Origin: Sulfurospirillum arsenophilum NBRC 109478
Lineage (GTDB): Bacteria > Campylobacterota > Campylobacteria > Campylobacterales > Sulfurospirillaceae
Direction of reading: 5' to 3'
DNA: 64,000 bases
Assembly: GCF_000813345.1 (NCBI RefSeq)
Contig: NZ_BBQF01000001.1
Span: forward strand, 744,001 to 808,000
Below the pieces are notes generated by a model. The model searched no databases, was not told where the DNA came from, and saw only the letters and a program-made list of their open reading frames with translations. Shown in pieces: positions 55,031 to 64,000 of the stretch. Made by a program: the position numbers and the translations under genes. Each line of letters begins with the position of its first letter. Position 1 is the stretch's first letter.

Positions 55031-56275
55031 ATGAACTACAATCTTAATATACGAGAAGTTACTTATGCTTTATCGGAAGCTTTAGATTTAGTAGGTATTG
55101 ATGATATCTTACACGGTAAGCGAGTAGCGTATATGGCGGCAGAAGTTGCCAAAGAATTAGACTGGGATAAAAATACAATTGATATGCTTATAGCACTTGG
55201 AATGCTCCATGATTGTGGTGTTTCTTCAACATATGTCCATACGCATCTCGTCAATGAGCTTGATTGGAATAATTCTGATGTACATGCAATTATTGGTGAA
55301 AAACTCTTAAAAAAAACAGCCATGTACGCTCATCTTGCAACCTATGTCAGATACCATCATACCCATTGGGATGCATTTCCTGAGACATTAACGACTCAAG
55401 AAAAAGAAATTTCTAATCTCATATATTTAGTGGATAGAGTTGATGCGCTGCGAGCACAAATGAGTTCGCTAGGGGTTAAAGCTATTTTTTCAATTGAGGA
55501 AGTGATTAAAAAATATGTTAACACTATGTTTTGTCCAAAATTAGCAGAAGCATTTCTTCGTATTTCTTCAAAAAAATCTTTTTGGTTTTATTTGGAGAAT
55601 GAGGCATTAGATAGCTATTTGCATGAATGGATTAAGGGATGTGAAAATCATATTTTTTCTTTTGAAGAGATCAAAGAAGTTGCTTTAATGTTTGCGAATA
55701 TTGTTGATGCTAAAAGTAAATTTACAGCTGAACACTCAATTGGGGTAAGTATGCTCTCTCGTTATTTAGCTGAATTATTTAATTTGCCTGAGGAAAATTG
55801 TGAACATGTAGAGTTAGCAGGACTTTTACACGATTTGGGAAAATTGAGGGTAAATGATGACATTCTCAATAAACCAATGGCCCTTAATGCGGATGAAACG
55901 CTTAGTATGAGTCGTCATGCATTTGATTCGGACATCATTTTAAGAAAAATAACGGGCTTTAAAGACATTGCCCGAATTGCATCTTTGCACCATGAAAAAC
56001 TTGATGGTGAAGGGTACCCTTATCGTTTAGGAGAGGAAGAAATTCCTTTTACGGCAAGAATTATAGCCGTTGCAGATATTTTTCAAGCATTGGTGCAAGA
56101 TAGACCGTACCGATATGGTCTAAGCAAAGAAGAGGCTTATGATATGATTGATGATTTATGCACGAAAAATCAATTGGATAAAAATATCGTCTTAAAGCTA
56201 AAAGAATATTTGCCGCAGTGTTACGACTATGCCTGTGCTAAAACAGCTACAGAGAGTTTTTGCCATACGTTTTAA
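55031..56275 (+). CDS. HD-GYP domain protein, cyclic-di-GMP phosphodiesterase candidate
   Basis: The 414-residue protein has two HD-type domains. The first (about 25-170) has LHDCG and YHHTHWD; the second (about 225-400) is HD-GYP, with AEHSIG, LLHDLGKLRV, RHAFDSD and HHEKLDGEGYP all present, so it should hydrolyse cyclic-di-GMP. ATG at 55031 is chosen with AAAGGAAATAGGA upstream. No receiver or PAS domain is seen, so the first HD part may sense a ligand. The 193-base gap upstream is AT-rich with no clear gene. Confidence 0.9.
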   Translation: MNYNLNIREVTYALSEALDLVGIDDILHGKRVAYMAAEVAKELDWDKNTIDMLIALGMLHDCGVSSTYVHTHLVNELDWNNSDVHAIIGEKLLKKTAMYAHLATYVRYHHTHWDAFPETLTTQEKEISNLIYLVDRVDALRAQMSSLGVKAIFSIEEVIKKYVNTMFCPKLAEAFLRISSKKSFWFYLENEALDSYLHEWIKGCENHIFSFEEIKEVALMFANIVDAKSKFTAEHSIGVSMLSRYLAELFNLPEENCEHVELAGLLHDLGKLRVNDDILNKPMALNADETLSMSRHAFDSDIILRKITGFKDIARIASLHHEKLDGEGYPYRLGEEEIPFTARIIAVADIFQALVQDRPYRYGLSKEEAYDMIDDLCTKNQLDKNIVLKLKEYLPQCYDYACAKTATESFCHTF

Positions 56276-56543
56276 AGAAATTTTATGTCAAATTGTTTTG
56301 ATGTTGAAATGGTTACGGGTTTTACTTGGGACGAAGAGGGATAGGCTACGTTGTTATCTTTACATGTAAAAAGATTGTAAACGCCAAAAGTTTAGCATCG
56401 CATCTTCTTCTTGCCCCTCTCTCACAGACTTCTCTCAAAAAAACTTACAATGCTTTTACTCTCTAAATCATCAGGAATCTAAGCACCAACCCGTACCAAA
56501 GCCTTTATACACTAAACTGCACCACACTATAAAGGCATCATCC
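56276..56543. other. Gap with a palindrome, no gene
   Basis: No open frame of useful length is seen. TTTACATGTAAA lies at 56359-56370. A 19-codon frame at 56285-56344 (ending TGFTWDEEG) recalls the start of BrnT-type toxins but stops at once. The remainder up to the methyltransferase start is low-complexity pyrimidine-rich sequence around 56400-56470. No terminator stands out. Confidence 0.45.
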
Positions 56544-57635
56544 ATGAATCACGATTTACTCACTCTCCAACCCGATAGACCGCCAATCATCACCTCAGAA
56601 ATCGAAGTGATACGTTTCTATCATGACACGAATGTAAAGGCTGCCGTCCAGCAGATGATAGAAGGGACGTATGTTCTGGTTGAAGAGTATTATAGCAATG
56701 GCTTAGAGGTTTTGGCTGAACTTAAACGAACGCTTCTAAGTTATTATACAGACACAAAATTTCAAGGACAACGCGATTTTCGTAGTGCCTTTAGAGAAGC
56801 TTCACATCGACTATTATTGGAAGTCAAAGGTCATAAACTGGTTGTGAAGAAGTCTCCACAGATTGGCTGGTTGGAAGTGTTATACCCCGAAATTGCTGAC
56901 TTTTATGTCTCTTTTCCTGAAGTTCAGGGTATGAATAGTTCGTGGCAGTGGTATCAAAAAGGCATTGAGGTGAAAACCTTGGGCATCACGCTTCACCCAT
57001 TTTACGGCACTTACTTCCCCACACGGTTTGAGCATTTAAGCCTTTTTGACAAATGGCTCAAAAAATACGTTGGCTCAAAAGAGAAGGCGATAGAAATCGG
57101 TGTAGGAAGTGGCATTTTATCGTTTCAACTCATCCAAAATGGTTTTAAAAACATCTTCGCATCCGATACCAATAAAAATGCGATTATCGGTGTTGCGCAA
57201 GAGTGCAAGCGATTGGGCTATGAAGAGAAAACAACACTCAATCATGGTGATTTATTTGAAAATTGCGATGTTAAAGCGGATGTGATTGTCTTTAACCCTC
57301 CTTGGTTATTGGCAAAACATGCTTTGGAAGAGGGGCTAGATAAGGCGATTTATTATGAAAAAGAGCTTTTTCCACGGTTTTTTGAACAAGCCCAAAAGCA
57401 CCTTAATCCTGAGGGAAAACTCGTGCTACTCTTCTCAAATCTAGCGCAAGTCATCGATGAAAAAAGCGCTCATCCCATCATCGAAGAACTACAAAATAAC
57501 GATCGTTTTAGAAAAGAGTTACACCTCAGACGAGACGTTGGCGCATCATCGAAAAAAACAAAACGTACCGACTCAAGAGAGAATGAAAAAGTCGAACTGT
57601 GGGTTTTAGCACCAAAAGAGAAAAAAGAGGTGTAG
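56544..57635 (+). CDS. Class I SAM-dependent methyltransferase with NPPW motif
   Basis: The 363-residue protein has an unrecognised N-terminal half (about 1-180) and a class I methyltransferase domain (about 185-315): motif I AIEIGVGSGILSFQL, acidic FASDTN, then FNPPWLLAK near residue 251. An NPPW/NPPY motif marks enzymes that methylate amide or exocyclic amino nitrogens (PrmC-like protein glutamine, or adenine/guanine in nucleic acids). The C-terminal tail is Lys-rich and Arg-rich (KKTKRTDSRENEK), which would suit RNA or DNA binding. Substrate unknown. It is a single-gene unit. Confidence 0.82.
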   Translation: MNHDLLTLQPDRPPIITSEIEVIRFYHDTNVKAAVQQMIEGTYVLVEEYYSNGLEVLAELKRTLLSYYTDTKFQGQRDFRSAFREASHRLLLEVKGHKLVVKKSPQIGWLEVLYPEIADFYVSFPEVQGMNSSWQWYQKGIEVKTLGITLHPFYGTYFPTRFEHLSLFDKWLKKYVGSKEKAIEIGVGSGILSFQLIQNGFKNIFASDTNKNAIIGVAQECKRLGYEEKTTLNHGDLFENCDVKADVIVFNPPWLLAKHALEEGLDKAIYYEKELFPRFFEQAQKHLNPEGKLVLLFSNLAQVIDEKSAHPIIEELQNNDRFRKELHLRRDVGASSKKTKRTDSRENEKVELWVLAPKEKKEV

Positions 57636-57719
57636 GAGGGCAAATTCTTTTGTATTTTCATAACAGTTTTTAACGTTACATGTAAAGTTAAAAGTCAAGT
57701 CCACACCCCTAAACTATTA

Positions 57720-57752
57720 CTCTACCTCATCTGAGGTGGAGCTTTTCTCTTT
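57720..57752 (+). terminator. Intrinsic terminator after the methyltransferase gene
   Basis: CTCTACCTCA (57720-57729) and TGAGGTGGAG (57732-57741) form a tight nine to ten-base-pair stem with one wobble, followed by CTTTTCTCTTT. It lies 85 bases after the stop codon and 36 bases after the palindrome TTACATGTAA at 57676. Confidence 0.75.
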
Positions 57753-57831
57753 CAATTTAGTTCTCCTGTTTAATTTTAAAATAGTCTTAAACTTTTATGC
57801 TATTTTCATGCTATACATTTGATGTAAGATT

Positions 57832-57862
57832 TTGACAGATTTCTTACATAATTTTGCATAAT
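57832..57862 (+). promoter_or_regulatory. Candidate porin promoter
   Basis: TTGACA at 57832-57837 and CATAAT at 57857-57862 are spaced by 19 bases, close to a sigma70 arrangement. They overlap an inverted repeat, TGTAAG/CTTACA (about 57823-57828 and 57843-57848), that could bind a regulator. The porin start is 47 bases downstream of the -10. Confidence 0.45.
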
Positions 57863-57908
57863 CCCATTGCGATAGGTAATGAAGTCTAATCTGCATTCAG
57901 GAGGCAAT

Positions 57909-59300
57909 ATGAAATTAGCTAAACTTAGCTTGGCAGCTATGGTAGTTGCAGGTCTTGCATCTAGCTCTTTTGCGGCATCAGATACACTTGCTGACGCATT
58001 TAAAAACGGGAAAGTAACGGGCGAATTAAGAGCCTGGTATTTTGACAGAGATACAGGTGCTTCTAACCCAGCTACGTCTACGCCAGGGGCGACAGGAACA
58101 CTTGGTAAAGGTAACTCTGACCTTTTTTCTACAGGTGTTATGCTTGGTTATGTAACAGATTCATTGTATGGTTTATCTCTTGGTGCAACATTCCAAGGAA
58201 GCGCTGCTCCATTTGCTGACGCAGATGCAAAAAATCTTTATGCTGCAGATATGTATGGTTCAGGTGCGGTACTTTCAGAAGCCTATGTAACGTATACTCT
58301 TGGTAAAACAACTGCAAAAGTGGGTCGCCAATTTATTACAAGCCCACTGGTTAACAGCTCTGGCTCACGTATGATTAAAGAAGCATTCCAAGCAGCTGTT
58401 CTTATCAACACAGACTTACCAAACACAACATTGGTTGCTGGTTACTCTGACAAATTCCAAGGTAGAACGTCCGATTATGATAAAAGCGTAGCAGGTGGTG
58501 ATTCACAGATGCCTACCTTTAAAAAAGAAGCTGTATTCTACGGAACGGGCGCAGCTAATGGAGGATCAAACGTTTTTACATTTGACGGAGCATACACAGC
58601 TGCTGCGATTAACACATCAATCACAAACTTGACATTAACAGGTCAATACTTATTTGTTAATGATGTTGAATTAACCAATGGTGGAGATGCAAACGTTTTC
58701 TATGCAGAGGGTAACTATGTGTTGCCTTTAAGCACTATGAAATTACTCTTTGATGCAACATACCGTGGTTCTAGAACATCAAATGCTACATTTGATAGTT
58801 TCCATGTTGAAGGTGATATGTACCAAGGACGTGTTGGATTTAAAGAGCTAGTAGGTTTTAATGCATCTCTTGCCTATAGTACCGTATCAAGTGACCAATC
58901 TGTTCTTTTAGGTGCAGGAAATGGTCCTACAACGTATACAGCTCCACTCATCAAAGGTGCTGAAGTAACTTCTGGTGCAAATACAGATGCATACAAAGTC
59001 GAAGTGGGTTATGATTTTACAAAAGTCGGTGTTACGGGTCTTAAAGTCTTAGGTCAATATGTAGAAGTCAAGCAAGATGCTTCATCTGTGGCTGTAGGCG
59101 CTATATTGAATAATGCCTCTAGTAATACGAAAACCAAATACTGGGAAGGGCAAATTGCTTATGACATCCCTTCACTTAAAGGTTTAACACTATCCCTTGA
59201 GTATGAAAGTGCTACAAAAGATGTTGCAGCACTTGGTGCGACAGCTGCTAGTTCAACAGATTCTAATGAAATGAGATTTAGAGCGAACTACAAATTTTAA
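57909..59300 (+). CDS. Outer-membrane porin, OprD/major campylobacterial porin type
   Basis: The 463-residue protein has a signal peptide (MKLAKLSLAAMVVAGLASSSFAA) and a mature beta-barrel of alternating short strands ending in ...EMRFRANYKF with a C-terminal Phe, the outer-membrane insertion signal. DTLADAFKNGKVTGELRAWYFDRD at the mature start is typical of OprD-like porins of Campylobacterota. ATG at 57909 is chosen since AGGAGG lies at 57899-57904; the opening from 57879 adds ten residues before the signal peptide. It is a strongly expressed-type single-gene unit with good terminator. It likely admits anions or small substrates. Confidence 0.9.
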   Translation: MKLAKLSLAAMVVAGLASSSFAASDTLADAFKNGKVTGELRAWYFDRDTGASNPATSTPGATGTLGKGNSDLFSTGVMLGYVTDSLYGLSLGATFQGSAAPFADADAKNLYAADMYGSGAVLSEAYVTYTLGKTTAKVGRQFITSPLVNSSGSRMIKEAFQAAVLINTDLPNTTLVAGYSDKFQGRTSDYDKSVAGGDSQMPTFKKEAVFYGTGAANGGSNVFTFDGAYTAAAINTSITNLTLTGQYLFVNDVELTNGGDANVFYAEGNYVLPLSTMKLLFDATYRGSRTSNATFDSFHVEGDMYQGRVGFKELVGFNASLAYSTVSSDQSVLLGAGNGPTTYTAPLIKGAEVTSGANTDAYKVEVGYDFTKVGVTGLKVLGQYVEVKQDASSVAVGAILNNASSNTKTKYWEGQIAYDIPSLKGLTLSLEYESATKDVAALGATAASSTDSNEMRFRANYKF

Positions 59301-59325
59301 TGTTGACACGCTTTAATCTTTTCTA

Positions 59326-59358
59326 AAACAGTGGCAATGATGCCACTGTTTCTTCTTT
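59326..59358 (+). terminator. Intrinsic terminator after the porin gene
   Basis: AAACAGTGGCA (59326-59336), loop ATGA and TGCCACTGTTT (59341-59351) form a perfect 11-base-pair stem, followed by CTTCTTTC. It lies 25 bases after the porin stop. Confidence 0.88.
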
Positions 59359-59512
59359 CAACTCCTAAATCCTCACATTTTCCTATTTTAAGAAAAAGAG
59401 AGAGGCTATTCTTACCTTTTCTAAGTTTACTTTAATCTTTCAAAAAAATTAAACGATATTTTTACATGTAAACCCTATTTCTCGGTAAAATTAAATTTAT
59501 AAAACTAAAGTA

Positions 59513-59554
59513 TTGACTTAAGTCATAGATTGGATTTTTGCTTAGTGATAGAAT
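59513..59554 (+). promoter_or_regulatory. Predicted nap promoter: Crp/Fnr dyad and -10 hexamer
   Basis: TTGACTTAAGTCAT (59513-59526) is a near-perfect TTGAC-N4-GTCA dyad, followed by TAGAAT at 59549-59554. The -10 starts 29.5 bases from the dyad centre, exactly as in the nrf promoter. A start of transcription near 59561 would leave a 25-base leader containing the napA AGGAGG at 59573-59578. Confidence 0.65.
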
Positions 59555-59585
59555 GACCACGTAACTCAAATCAGGAGGTATCAAT

Positions 59586-62372
59586 ATGTCGCTTTCAAGA
59601 AGAGACTTTCTAAAAACAACTGCCGCTGCAAGCGCTGCTGCTGCTGTGGGTATTAGCGTACCTACCGAGCTAAAAGCTGCGGGCGAGCAAGCAGAAGCCG
59701 GTTGGCGTTGGGACAAATCCGTTTGTCGTTTCTGTGGTACCGGTTGTGGTATTATGGTGGCAACTAAAGAGGGTAAAATTGTCGCAGTAAAAGGTGATCC
59801 AGCAGCTCCAGTAAACCGTGGACTTAACTGTATCAAGGGCTATTTTAATGCCAAAATTATGTATGGAGCTGATCGTCTCAAAGAGCCACTTTTACGTATG
59901 AATGACAAAGGCGAGTTTGACAAAAAAGGTCAATTCAAAACTGTCTCATGGAAAAGAGCGTTTGATGAGATGGAAAAACACATGAAAGCCGCGATGAAAG
60001 CGGGTGGTCCTGAAGCGATCGGTGTGTTTGGTTCAGGTCAATACACCATTCATGAAGGCTATGTTGCTGCAAAACTTATGAAAGCTGGCTTTAGATCAAA
60101 TGCGATCGATCCAAATGCACGTCACTGTATGGCTTCAGCGGTTGCTGGATTTATGCAAACCTTTGGTATTGATGAGCCTGCGGGCTGTTACGATGACATT
60201 GAACTGACCGACACCATTGTGACATGGGGTGCCAATATGGCGGAGATGCATCCGATTCTTTGGTCAAGGGTGAGCGATCGTAAACTTTCCAACCCAAATG
60301 TGAAAGTCATCAATCTCTCTACATACACACACAGAAGTTCTGATCTTGCGGATATTGAGATTATTTTCTCACCAAGTACAGACTTAGCACTTTGGAATTA
60401 CATTGCTCGAGAGATTGTTTACAATCACCCTGAAGCGATTGATTGGGATTTTGTTAAGAAAAATACCATTTTTGCAACAGGTTTTGCTAACATCGGTTAC
60501 GGTATGCGAACCGAAGCAGATGCACGTAAAAACGGCTACTCTGAAAAAGAGCTAGAGATTAACAAAAAAGAAGACAAAAAAGTTATCTCCGAGAAAGAAG
60601 CTCCAGGTCTTGCTCACTTAGGCATTAAAGCTGGCGATACTATGGTTATGGATAAAGCTGACTTAGCGGGCGTTCACTGGGAAATTAGCTTTGAAGATTT
60701 CAAAAAAGGTTTAGAGCCTTATACGTTGGACTATGTTGCAAAAATTGCAAAAGGTAATCCAGATGAGAGCATTGCAGATTTCAAAGTAAAACTTCAAACA
60801 CTTGCAAACCTTTACATCGAAAAAAGTAGAAAAGTGGTCAGCTTCTGGACCATGGGTATGAACCAACACCAACGTGGTACGTGGGTCAATGAACAAGCAT
60901 ATATGGTTCACTTCCTCCTTGGCAAACAAGCAAAACCAGGGGAAGGTGCGTTCTCACTAACAGGACAACCAAGTGCATGTGGAACAGCGCGTGAAGTTGG
61001 AACATTTACACACAGGCTTCCAGCGGATATGGATGTTTCGATTCCAAAACACAGAGAAGTAACTGAAAAAGTATGGAAGCTTCCTGCAGGTACATTAAAC
61101 CCTATGGGCTACCAACATATTATGAATATCCACAGACAAATCGAGAGTGGAAAAATCAAATTTGCATGGGTTAACGTCTGTAATCCTTACCAAGACACAG
61201 CCAATGCAGAACACTGGATTAAAGCGGCACGTAACTTAGACAACTTTATCGTTTGTTCTGACGCGTATCCAGGAATTTCAGCCAAAGTATCTGACCTTAT
61301 CTTACCTTCAGCGATGATTTATGAAAAATGGGGCGGATACGGTAATGCAGAGCGTCGTACACAACAGTGGAAACAACAAGTTATCCCAGTAGGCGATGCG
61401 ATGAGTGATACATGGCAGTGGGTTGAGCTTTCAAAACGCTTTACCATCGCAGATGTATGGGGCGAGCAACCGATCAAAGGTGGCAAAATTCCTAGCGTCA
61501 TTGAAGCGGCAAAAGCAATGGGTTATAAAGAGACAGATACGCTTTATGACGTACTTTTTGCCAATGATTTCTTTAAATCATTTAAAGCAAAAGACCCGAT
61601 TGGTGAAGGCTTTGACAACACAGAAGTCTTTGGTGACAAACGTGGCGTAATGGGCAGTGATGGTAAAGAGTGGAAAGGGTATGGCTTCTTCTTGCAAAAA
61701 GCAATTTGGGAAGAGTACCGTCAATTTGGTATGGGTCATGGACATGACTTGGCTGACTTTGACACCTACCACAAAGTAAGAGGACTTAAATGGCCTGTTG
61801 TCGATGGTAAAGAGACACAATGGCGTTTTAATGCAAAATACGACCCATACGCTGCAAAAGCGAACAATGGCGAGTTTGCATTTTACGGTGACGCTGCAAA
61901 AGCACTCAAACGTGGTAATCTTTTGAAACCAACAACCGAAGAGACATTCTCTCTTAAAAACAAAGCTAAAATCTTCTTTAGACCGTATATGGATCCTTGC
62001 GAAATGCCAGATAAAGAGTATGACAGCTGGTTATGTACAGGTCGTGTGTTAGAGCACTGGCATAGTGGTACGATGACGATGAGGGTTCCGGAGCTTTACC
62101 GTGCCGTTCCTGAAGCATTGTGTTATATGCATCCTGAAGATGCCAAAGTTAAAGGCTTCAAACAAGGTGAACTTATCTGGATCGAGAGTCGTAGAGGTTC
62201 GTGTAAAGCACGCGTTGAAACCAGAGGTCGTAACAGAACTCCAAGAGGTTTAGTGTATGTTCCTTGGTTTGATGAGAAAGTGTTCATCAACAAAGTGTGC
62301 CTTGATGCAACATGTCCGATCTCTAAACAGACAGACTATAAAAAATGTGCGGTTAAGCTTTACAAAGCTTAA
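59586..62372 (+). CDS. napA: Periplasmic nitrate reductase, catalytic subunit
   Basis: The 928-residue molybdenum enzyme reduces nitrate to nitrite in the periplasm. A Tat signal is [17 protein letters not shown] (cut near residue 31). The [4Fe-4S] site [18 protein letters not shown]...C (about 47-83) and molybdopterin dinucleotide-binding blocks ([12 protein letters not shown] with the Mo-ligand Cys near residue 181, [11 protein letters not shown] and the C-terminal [13 protein letters not shown]) are intact. It is the first gene of napAGH, with a strong AGGAGG. The MGD cofactor needs MobB, encoded at 18995. Confidence 0.96.
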   Translation: MSLSRRDFLKTTAAASAAAAVGISVPTELKAAGEQAEAGWRWDKSVCRFCGTGCGIMVATKEGKIVAVKGDPAAPVNRGLNCIKGYFNAKIMYGADRLKEPLLRMNDKGEFDKKGQFKTVSWKRAFDEMEKHMKAAMKAGGPEAIGVFGSGQYTIHEGYVAAKLMKAGFRSNAIDPNARHCMASAVAGFMQTFGIDEPAGCYDDIELTDTIVTWGANMAEMHPILWSRVSDRKLSNPNVKVINLSTYTHRSSDLADIEIIFSPSTDLALWNYIAREIVYNHPEAIDWDFVKKNTIFATGFANIGYGMRTEADARKNGYSEKELEINKKEDKKVISEKEAPGLAHLGIKAGDTMVMDKADLAGVHWEISFEDFKKGLEPYTLDYVAKIAKGNPDESIADFKVKLQTLANLYIEKSRKVVSFWTMGMNQHQRGTWVNEQAYMVHFLLGKQAKPGEGAFSLTGQPSACGTAREVGTFTHRLPADMDVSIPKHREVTEKVWKLPAGTLNPMGYQHIMNIHRQIESGKIKFAWVNVCNPYQDTANAEHWIKAARNLDNFIVCSDAYPGISAKVSDLILPSAMIYEKWGGYGNAERRTQQWKQQVIPVGDAMSDTWQWVELSKRFTIADVWGEQPIKGGKIPSVIEAAKAMGYKETDTLYDVLFANDFFKSFKAKDPIGEGFDNTEVFGDKRGVMGSDGKEWKGYGFFLQKAIWEEYRQFGMGHGHDLADFDTYHKVRGLKWPVVDGKETQWRFNAKYDPYAAKANNGEFAFYGDAAKALKRGNLLKPTTEETFSLKNKAKIFFRPYMDPCEMPDKEYDSWLCTGRVLEHWHSGTMTMRVPELYRAVPEALCYMHPEDAKVKGFKQGELIWIESRRGSCKARVETRGRNRTPRGLVYVPWFDEKVFINKVCLDATCPISKQTDYKKCAVKLYKA

Positions 62373-62399
62373 TGCATACACTATGTAAAAGGACTTTTT

Positions 62400-63221
62400 G
62401 TGAGCAATCACGAAACAAATAAAATCGCAATCACCGATCGTCGTAAATTTCTCGCTTTGATGGCTCAAAGTGGTGGACTCATGGCGCTAGGTGGCATGGT
62501 TTGGACAGGGTATTTGGAAGAGGCAAAATCAGCTCCGTTGATTCTTCGTCCTCCTGCCGCAGTCCCTGAAGTAGACTTTATGCGTTTATGTATCAAGTGT
62601 GGTCAGTGTGTTACTGCCTGTCCATACCATACGCTCAGTCTTGCCAAGCCAGGTGACACGAAGCCTATGGGAACGCCTTTTTTCATACCTAGAGAGGTTC
62701 CGTGTTATATGTGTACAGACATACCGTGTGTGCCTGTATGCCCAAGCGGAGCACTGGATGCGAAAAGTGTTTCCAAGATCACTGAGGGTGTCAAAGAATT
62801 TGACATCACCAAAGCACGTATGGGACTTGCCGTCGTTGATGTTGAGTCGTGTATCGCGTTTTGGGGGATCCAGTGTGATGCGTGTTACCGAGCGTGTCCT
62901 ATTATGGACAGTGCGATTAAGTTAGAGTATAGACGAAATGAACGAACCGGCAAACATGCCTACTTAACACCGATAGTCAACAGTCTCGCCTGTACGGGTT
63001 GTGGTTTGTGTGAGAGAGCGTGTGTCACTGAAAAAGCGGCGATTCATGTGTTGCCTTTGGAAATTGCTAAAGGTGCCATTGGCTCACACTACATCAAGGG
63101 CTGGGAGCAGGGTGATGAAAAGCGCTTAGAAAAAGCAAGCGGTGATGTCACGACCCATACCAAACGTAGCGAGAAGTCTGCGACAGATTATCTCAATACG
63201 AATGAGGAGTTGTTCAAATGA
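62400..63221 (+). CDS. napG: Ferredoxin-type protein NapG
   Basis: The 273-residue protein has a twin-arginine-like start (ITDRRKFLALMAQSGG) and four Cys clusters: CIKCGQCVTACP, CYMCTDIPCVPVCP, CDACYRACP and CTGCGLCERACV, so it is a 4x[4Fe-4S] periplasmic carrier. With NapH it forms the quinol dehydrogenase path to NapAB. The start codon GTG (62400) follows AAAGGAC. Its TGA overlaps the ATG of napH by four bases. Confidence 0.94.
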   Translation: MSNHETNKIAITDRRKFLALMAQSGGLMALGGMVWTGYLEEAKSAPLILRPPAAVPEVDFMRLCIKCGQCVTACPYHTLSLAKPGDTKPMGTPFFIPREVPCYMCTDIPCVPVCPSGALDAKSVSKITEGVKEFDITKARMGLAVVDVESCIAFWGIQCDACYRACPIMDSAIKLEYRRNERTGKHAYLTPIVNSLACTGCGLCERACVTEKAAIHVLPLEIAKGAIGSHYIKGWEQGDEKRLEKASGDVTTHTKRSEKSATDYLNTNEELFK

Positions 63222-64000
63222 GAGAATGGATAAGAAGCCACCGATTTATGATGGCACGACGTTTCACTCAGTTGGGCATCCTTGGGTTATTTGTTGCGGC
63301 AAACACGTATGGCTTTATGTTTCTAAGTGGCAATCTCAGTGCATCTTTAGTGCTGAAAAAGCTTCCTTTAGCCGATCCATTTGCTTTGTTGCAGATGTTA
63401 ACAGCTGGAGCACTTTTAGGACTTGATGTTCTTTTGGGTGGCGCTTTGATACTGCTTTTTTACATCGTTGTGGGAGGTCGTGCCTTTTGTTCATGGGTCT
63501 GTCCACTCAATATGGTAACCGATGCGGCAAGCTGGACACGCAGAGTTCTTCTTCTTGATAAATCTGTCGAGAAAAAAGTGTGGATGAGTCGCAATGTAAG
63601 GTACTGGGTTTTAGCCCTTACGCTTATATTGTCGTTCATTACAGGCATTGCGGCGTTTGAGATGGTAAGTCCTATAGGGATTTTAAGTCGAGGTATCATA
63701 TTTGGAATGGGGCTAAGTGTTGCTCCTATACTCTGTATTTATTTGTTTGATCTTTTTGCTGTAAAAAATGGCTGGTGTGGACACATCTGTCCTTTGGGTG
63801 GGTTTTACTCAATGGTCGGGCAACTCAGTCTGATTCGTGTTAAACACGATCACACGAAATGTACGCTGTGCATGAAGTGTAAAGAGATTTGTCCTGAAAA
63901 ACAGGTTCTTGGCATTATCTCCAAACAAAGCGGAGCGATTGTTTCGGGAGAGTGTACCAACTGTGGCAGATGCGTTGAGGTGTGTGAGAGTGATGCACTC
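63218..64000 (+). CDS. napH: Ferredoxin-type protein NapH, N-terminal 261 codons (runs off the window)
   Basis: The open frame continues to the window edge without a stop. It has about four membrane helices, the inner-membrane motifs FCSWVCP (near residue 90) and CGHICPLGG (near 187), which resemble the CxxxCP motifs of NapH/NosR, and two ferredoxin clusters at the C-terminal side (CTLCMKCKEICP and CTNCGRCVEVCE). NapH and NapG form the menaquinol oxidase module in Campylobacterota. The expected napB, napF, napL and napD genes would lie just past the window. Confidence 0.93.
   Translation, partial: MREWIRSHRFMMARRFTQLGILGLFVAANTYGFMFLSGNLSASLVLKKLPLADPFALLQMLTAGALLGLDVLLGGALILLFYIVVGGRAFCSWVCPLNMVTDAASWTRRVLLLDKSVEKKVWMSRNVRYWVLALTLILSFITGIAAFEMVSPIGILSRGIIFGMGLSVAPILCIYLFDLFAVKNGWCGHICPLGGFYSMVGQLSLIRVKHDHTKCTLCMKCKEICPEKQVLGIISKQSGAIVSGECTNCGRCVEVCESDAL

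Larger units (their letters stand above)
599..59472. repeat. Dispersed palindrome family TTACATGTAA (25 copies), often TTTACATGTAAA
   Basis: Decamer starts, as read: 600, 2189, 2468, 8738, 11964, 13973, 14946, 15504, 18771, 20982, 21000, 23890, 24114, 25534, 31335, 33796, 34948, 35138, 35519, 35725, 51744, 53155, 56360, 57676, 59462. Twelve copies are flanked by T and A to give the dodecamer; extended forms reach 14 (25532), 18 (13969) and 24 bases (31328). Seventeen are in genes, always read as Leu-His-Val (12) or Thr-Cys-Lys/Asn (5), and eight lie between genes. None falls in 35.74-51.74 kb. By composition about 0.2 copies would be expected. Other ACATGT sites without the TTA/TAA flanks number about eight. 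The positions were found by eye, so a miss is possible. Confidence 0.9.

Noticed and set aside
56285-56344. Nineteen-codon frame resembling a BrnT toxin start (TGFTWDEEG)
   Set aside because: It stops at once, no brnA-like partner follows, and the similarity is only a few residues.
59462-59836. Minus-strand 124-codon open frame across the nap promoter and napA start
   Set aside because: It covers the napA Tat signal antisense and has no start signal; the nap promoter and AGGAGG are better supported.
1-64000. CRISPR array, tRNA, rRNA, insertion sequence or prophage
   Set aside because: No regularly spaced direct repeats, tRNA-like cloverleaf, transposase or phage gene was seen when reading the window.

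Overview
The window reads as a chromosomal segment of an anaerobically respiring member of the Campylobacterota (Epsilonproteobacteria). It most resembles Sulfurospirillum, but that is inference from gene content and order, not a database match. The support is: recN-cbrR-tatD-slt-rlpA-kdsC-lptC-lptA-engB-pbp2 and metG-fbp-mobB-slt-yggT-gltX runs whose order I recall from Campylobacter jejuni; a periplasmic methylmenaquinol:fumarate reductase (mfrABE); an nrfHAIJ nitrite-ammonification operon of the Wolinella/Sulfurospirillum type; a napAGH start; and AT-rich DNA (about 40% GC by eye).

Layout. 0-14 kb (+): a lipoprotein end, NAD kinase, RecN, lactate permease, a two-receiver GGDEF protein, TatD, then an envelope block (lytic transglycosylase, RlpA, KdsC, LptC, LptA, EngB, PBP2) with hisB inserted. 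14-25.4 kb (mostly -): PfpI-like protein, YbeY, a MurF-N-like protein, MetRS, fructose-bisphosphatase, MobB, a second lytic transglycosylase, YggT, a short GluRS and a GlnRS with a YqeY tail. 25.4-31 kb: mfrABE with a divergent LysR regulator, then a Crp/Fnr regulator. 31-37.3 kb: nrfH, nrfA, the CcsBA-type haem lyase nrfI, an nrfJ-position gene and a second Crp/Fnr regulator. 37.3-51 kb: a signalling block (PilJ-type sensor without output domain, PAS-GGDEF-EAL protein, 1669-residue hybrid-architecture kinase, OmpR-type regulator, two chemoreceptors). 51-57.7 kb: hydrolase, lrgAB, ferredoxin, nicotinate phosphoribosyltransferase, HD-GYP protein, methyltransferase. 57.9-64 kb: porin, then napA, napG and a truncated napH.

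How it fits together. Lactate uptake supplies electrons. Mfr, Nap and Nrf are quinol-linked terminal reductases; Nap makes nitrite and Nrf reduces it to ammonium. Upstream of both nrfH and napA sits the same TTGAC-N4-GTCA(A/T) dyad with a -10 hexamer at an identical distance, so one Crp/Fnr-type protein (two are encoded beside nrf) probably controls both.

The most unusual signal is not a gene. The palindrome TTACATGTAA (often TTTACATGTAAA) occurs 25 times by my reading, where about 0.2 would be expected by chance. It lies both inside genes, in only two reading frames (Leu-His-Val or Thr-Cys-Lys/Asn), and in gaps between genes, and is absent from 35.7-51.7 kb, which coincides with the signalling block. 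This looks like a highly iterated palindrome system of unknown function. No tRNA, rRNA, CRISPR array, insertion sequence or prophage was seen.
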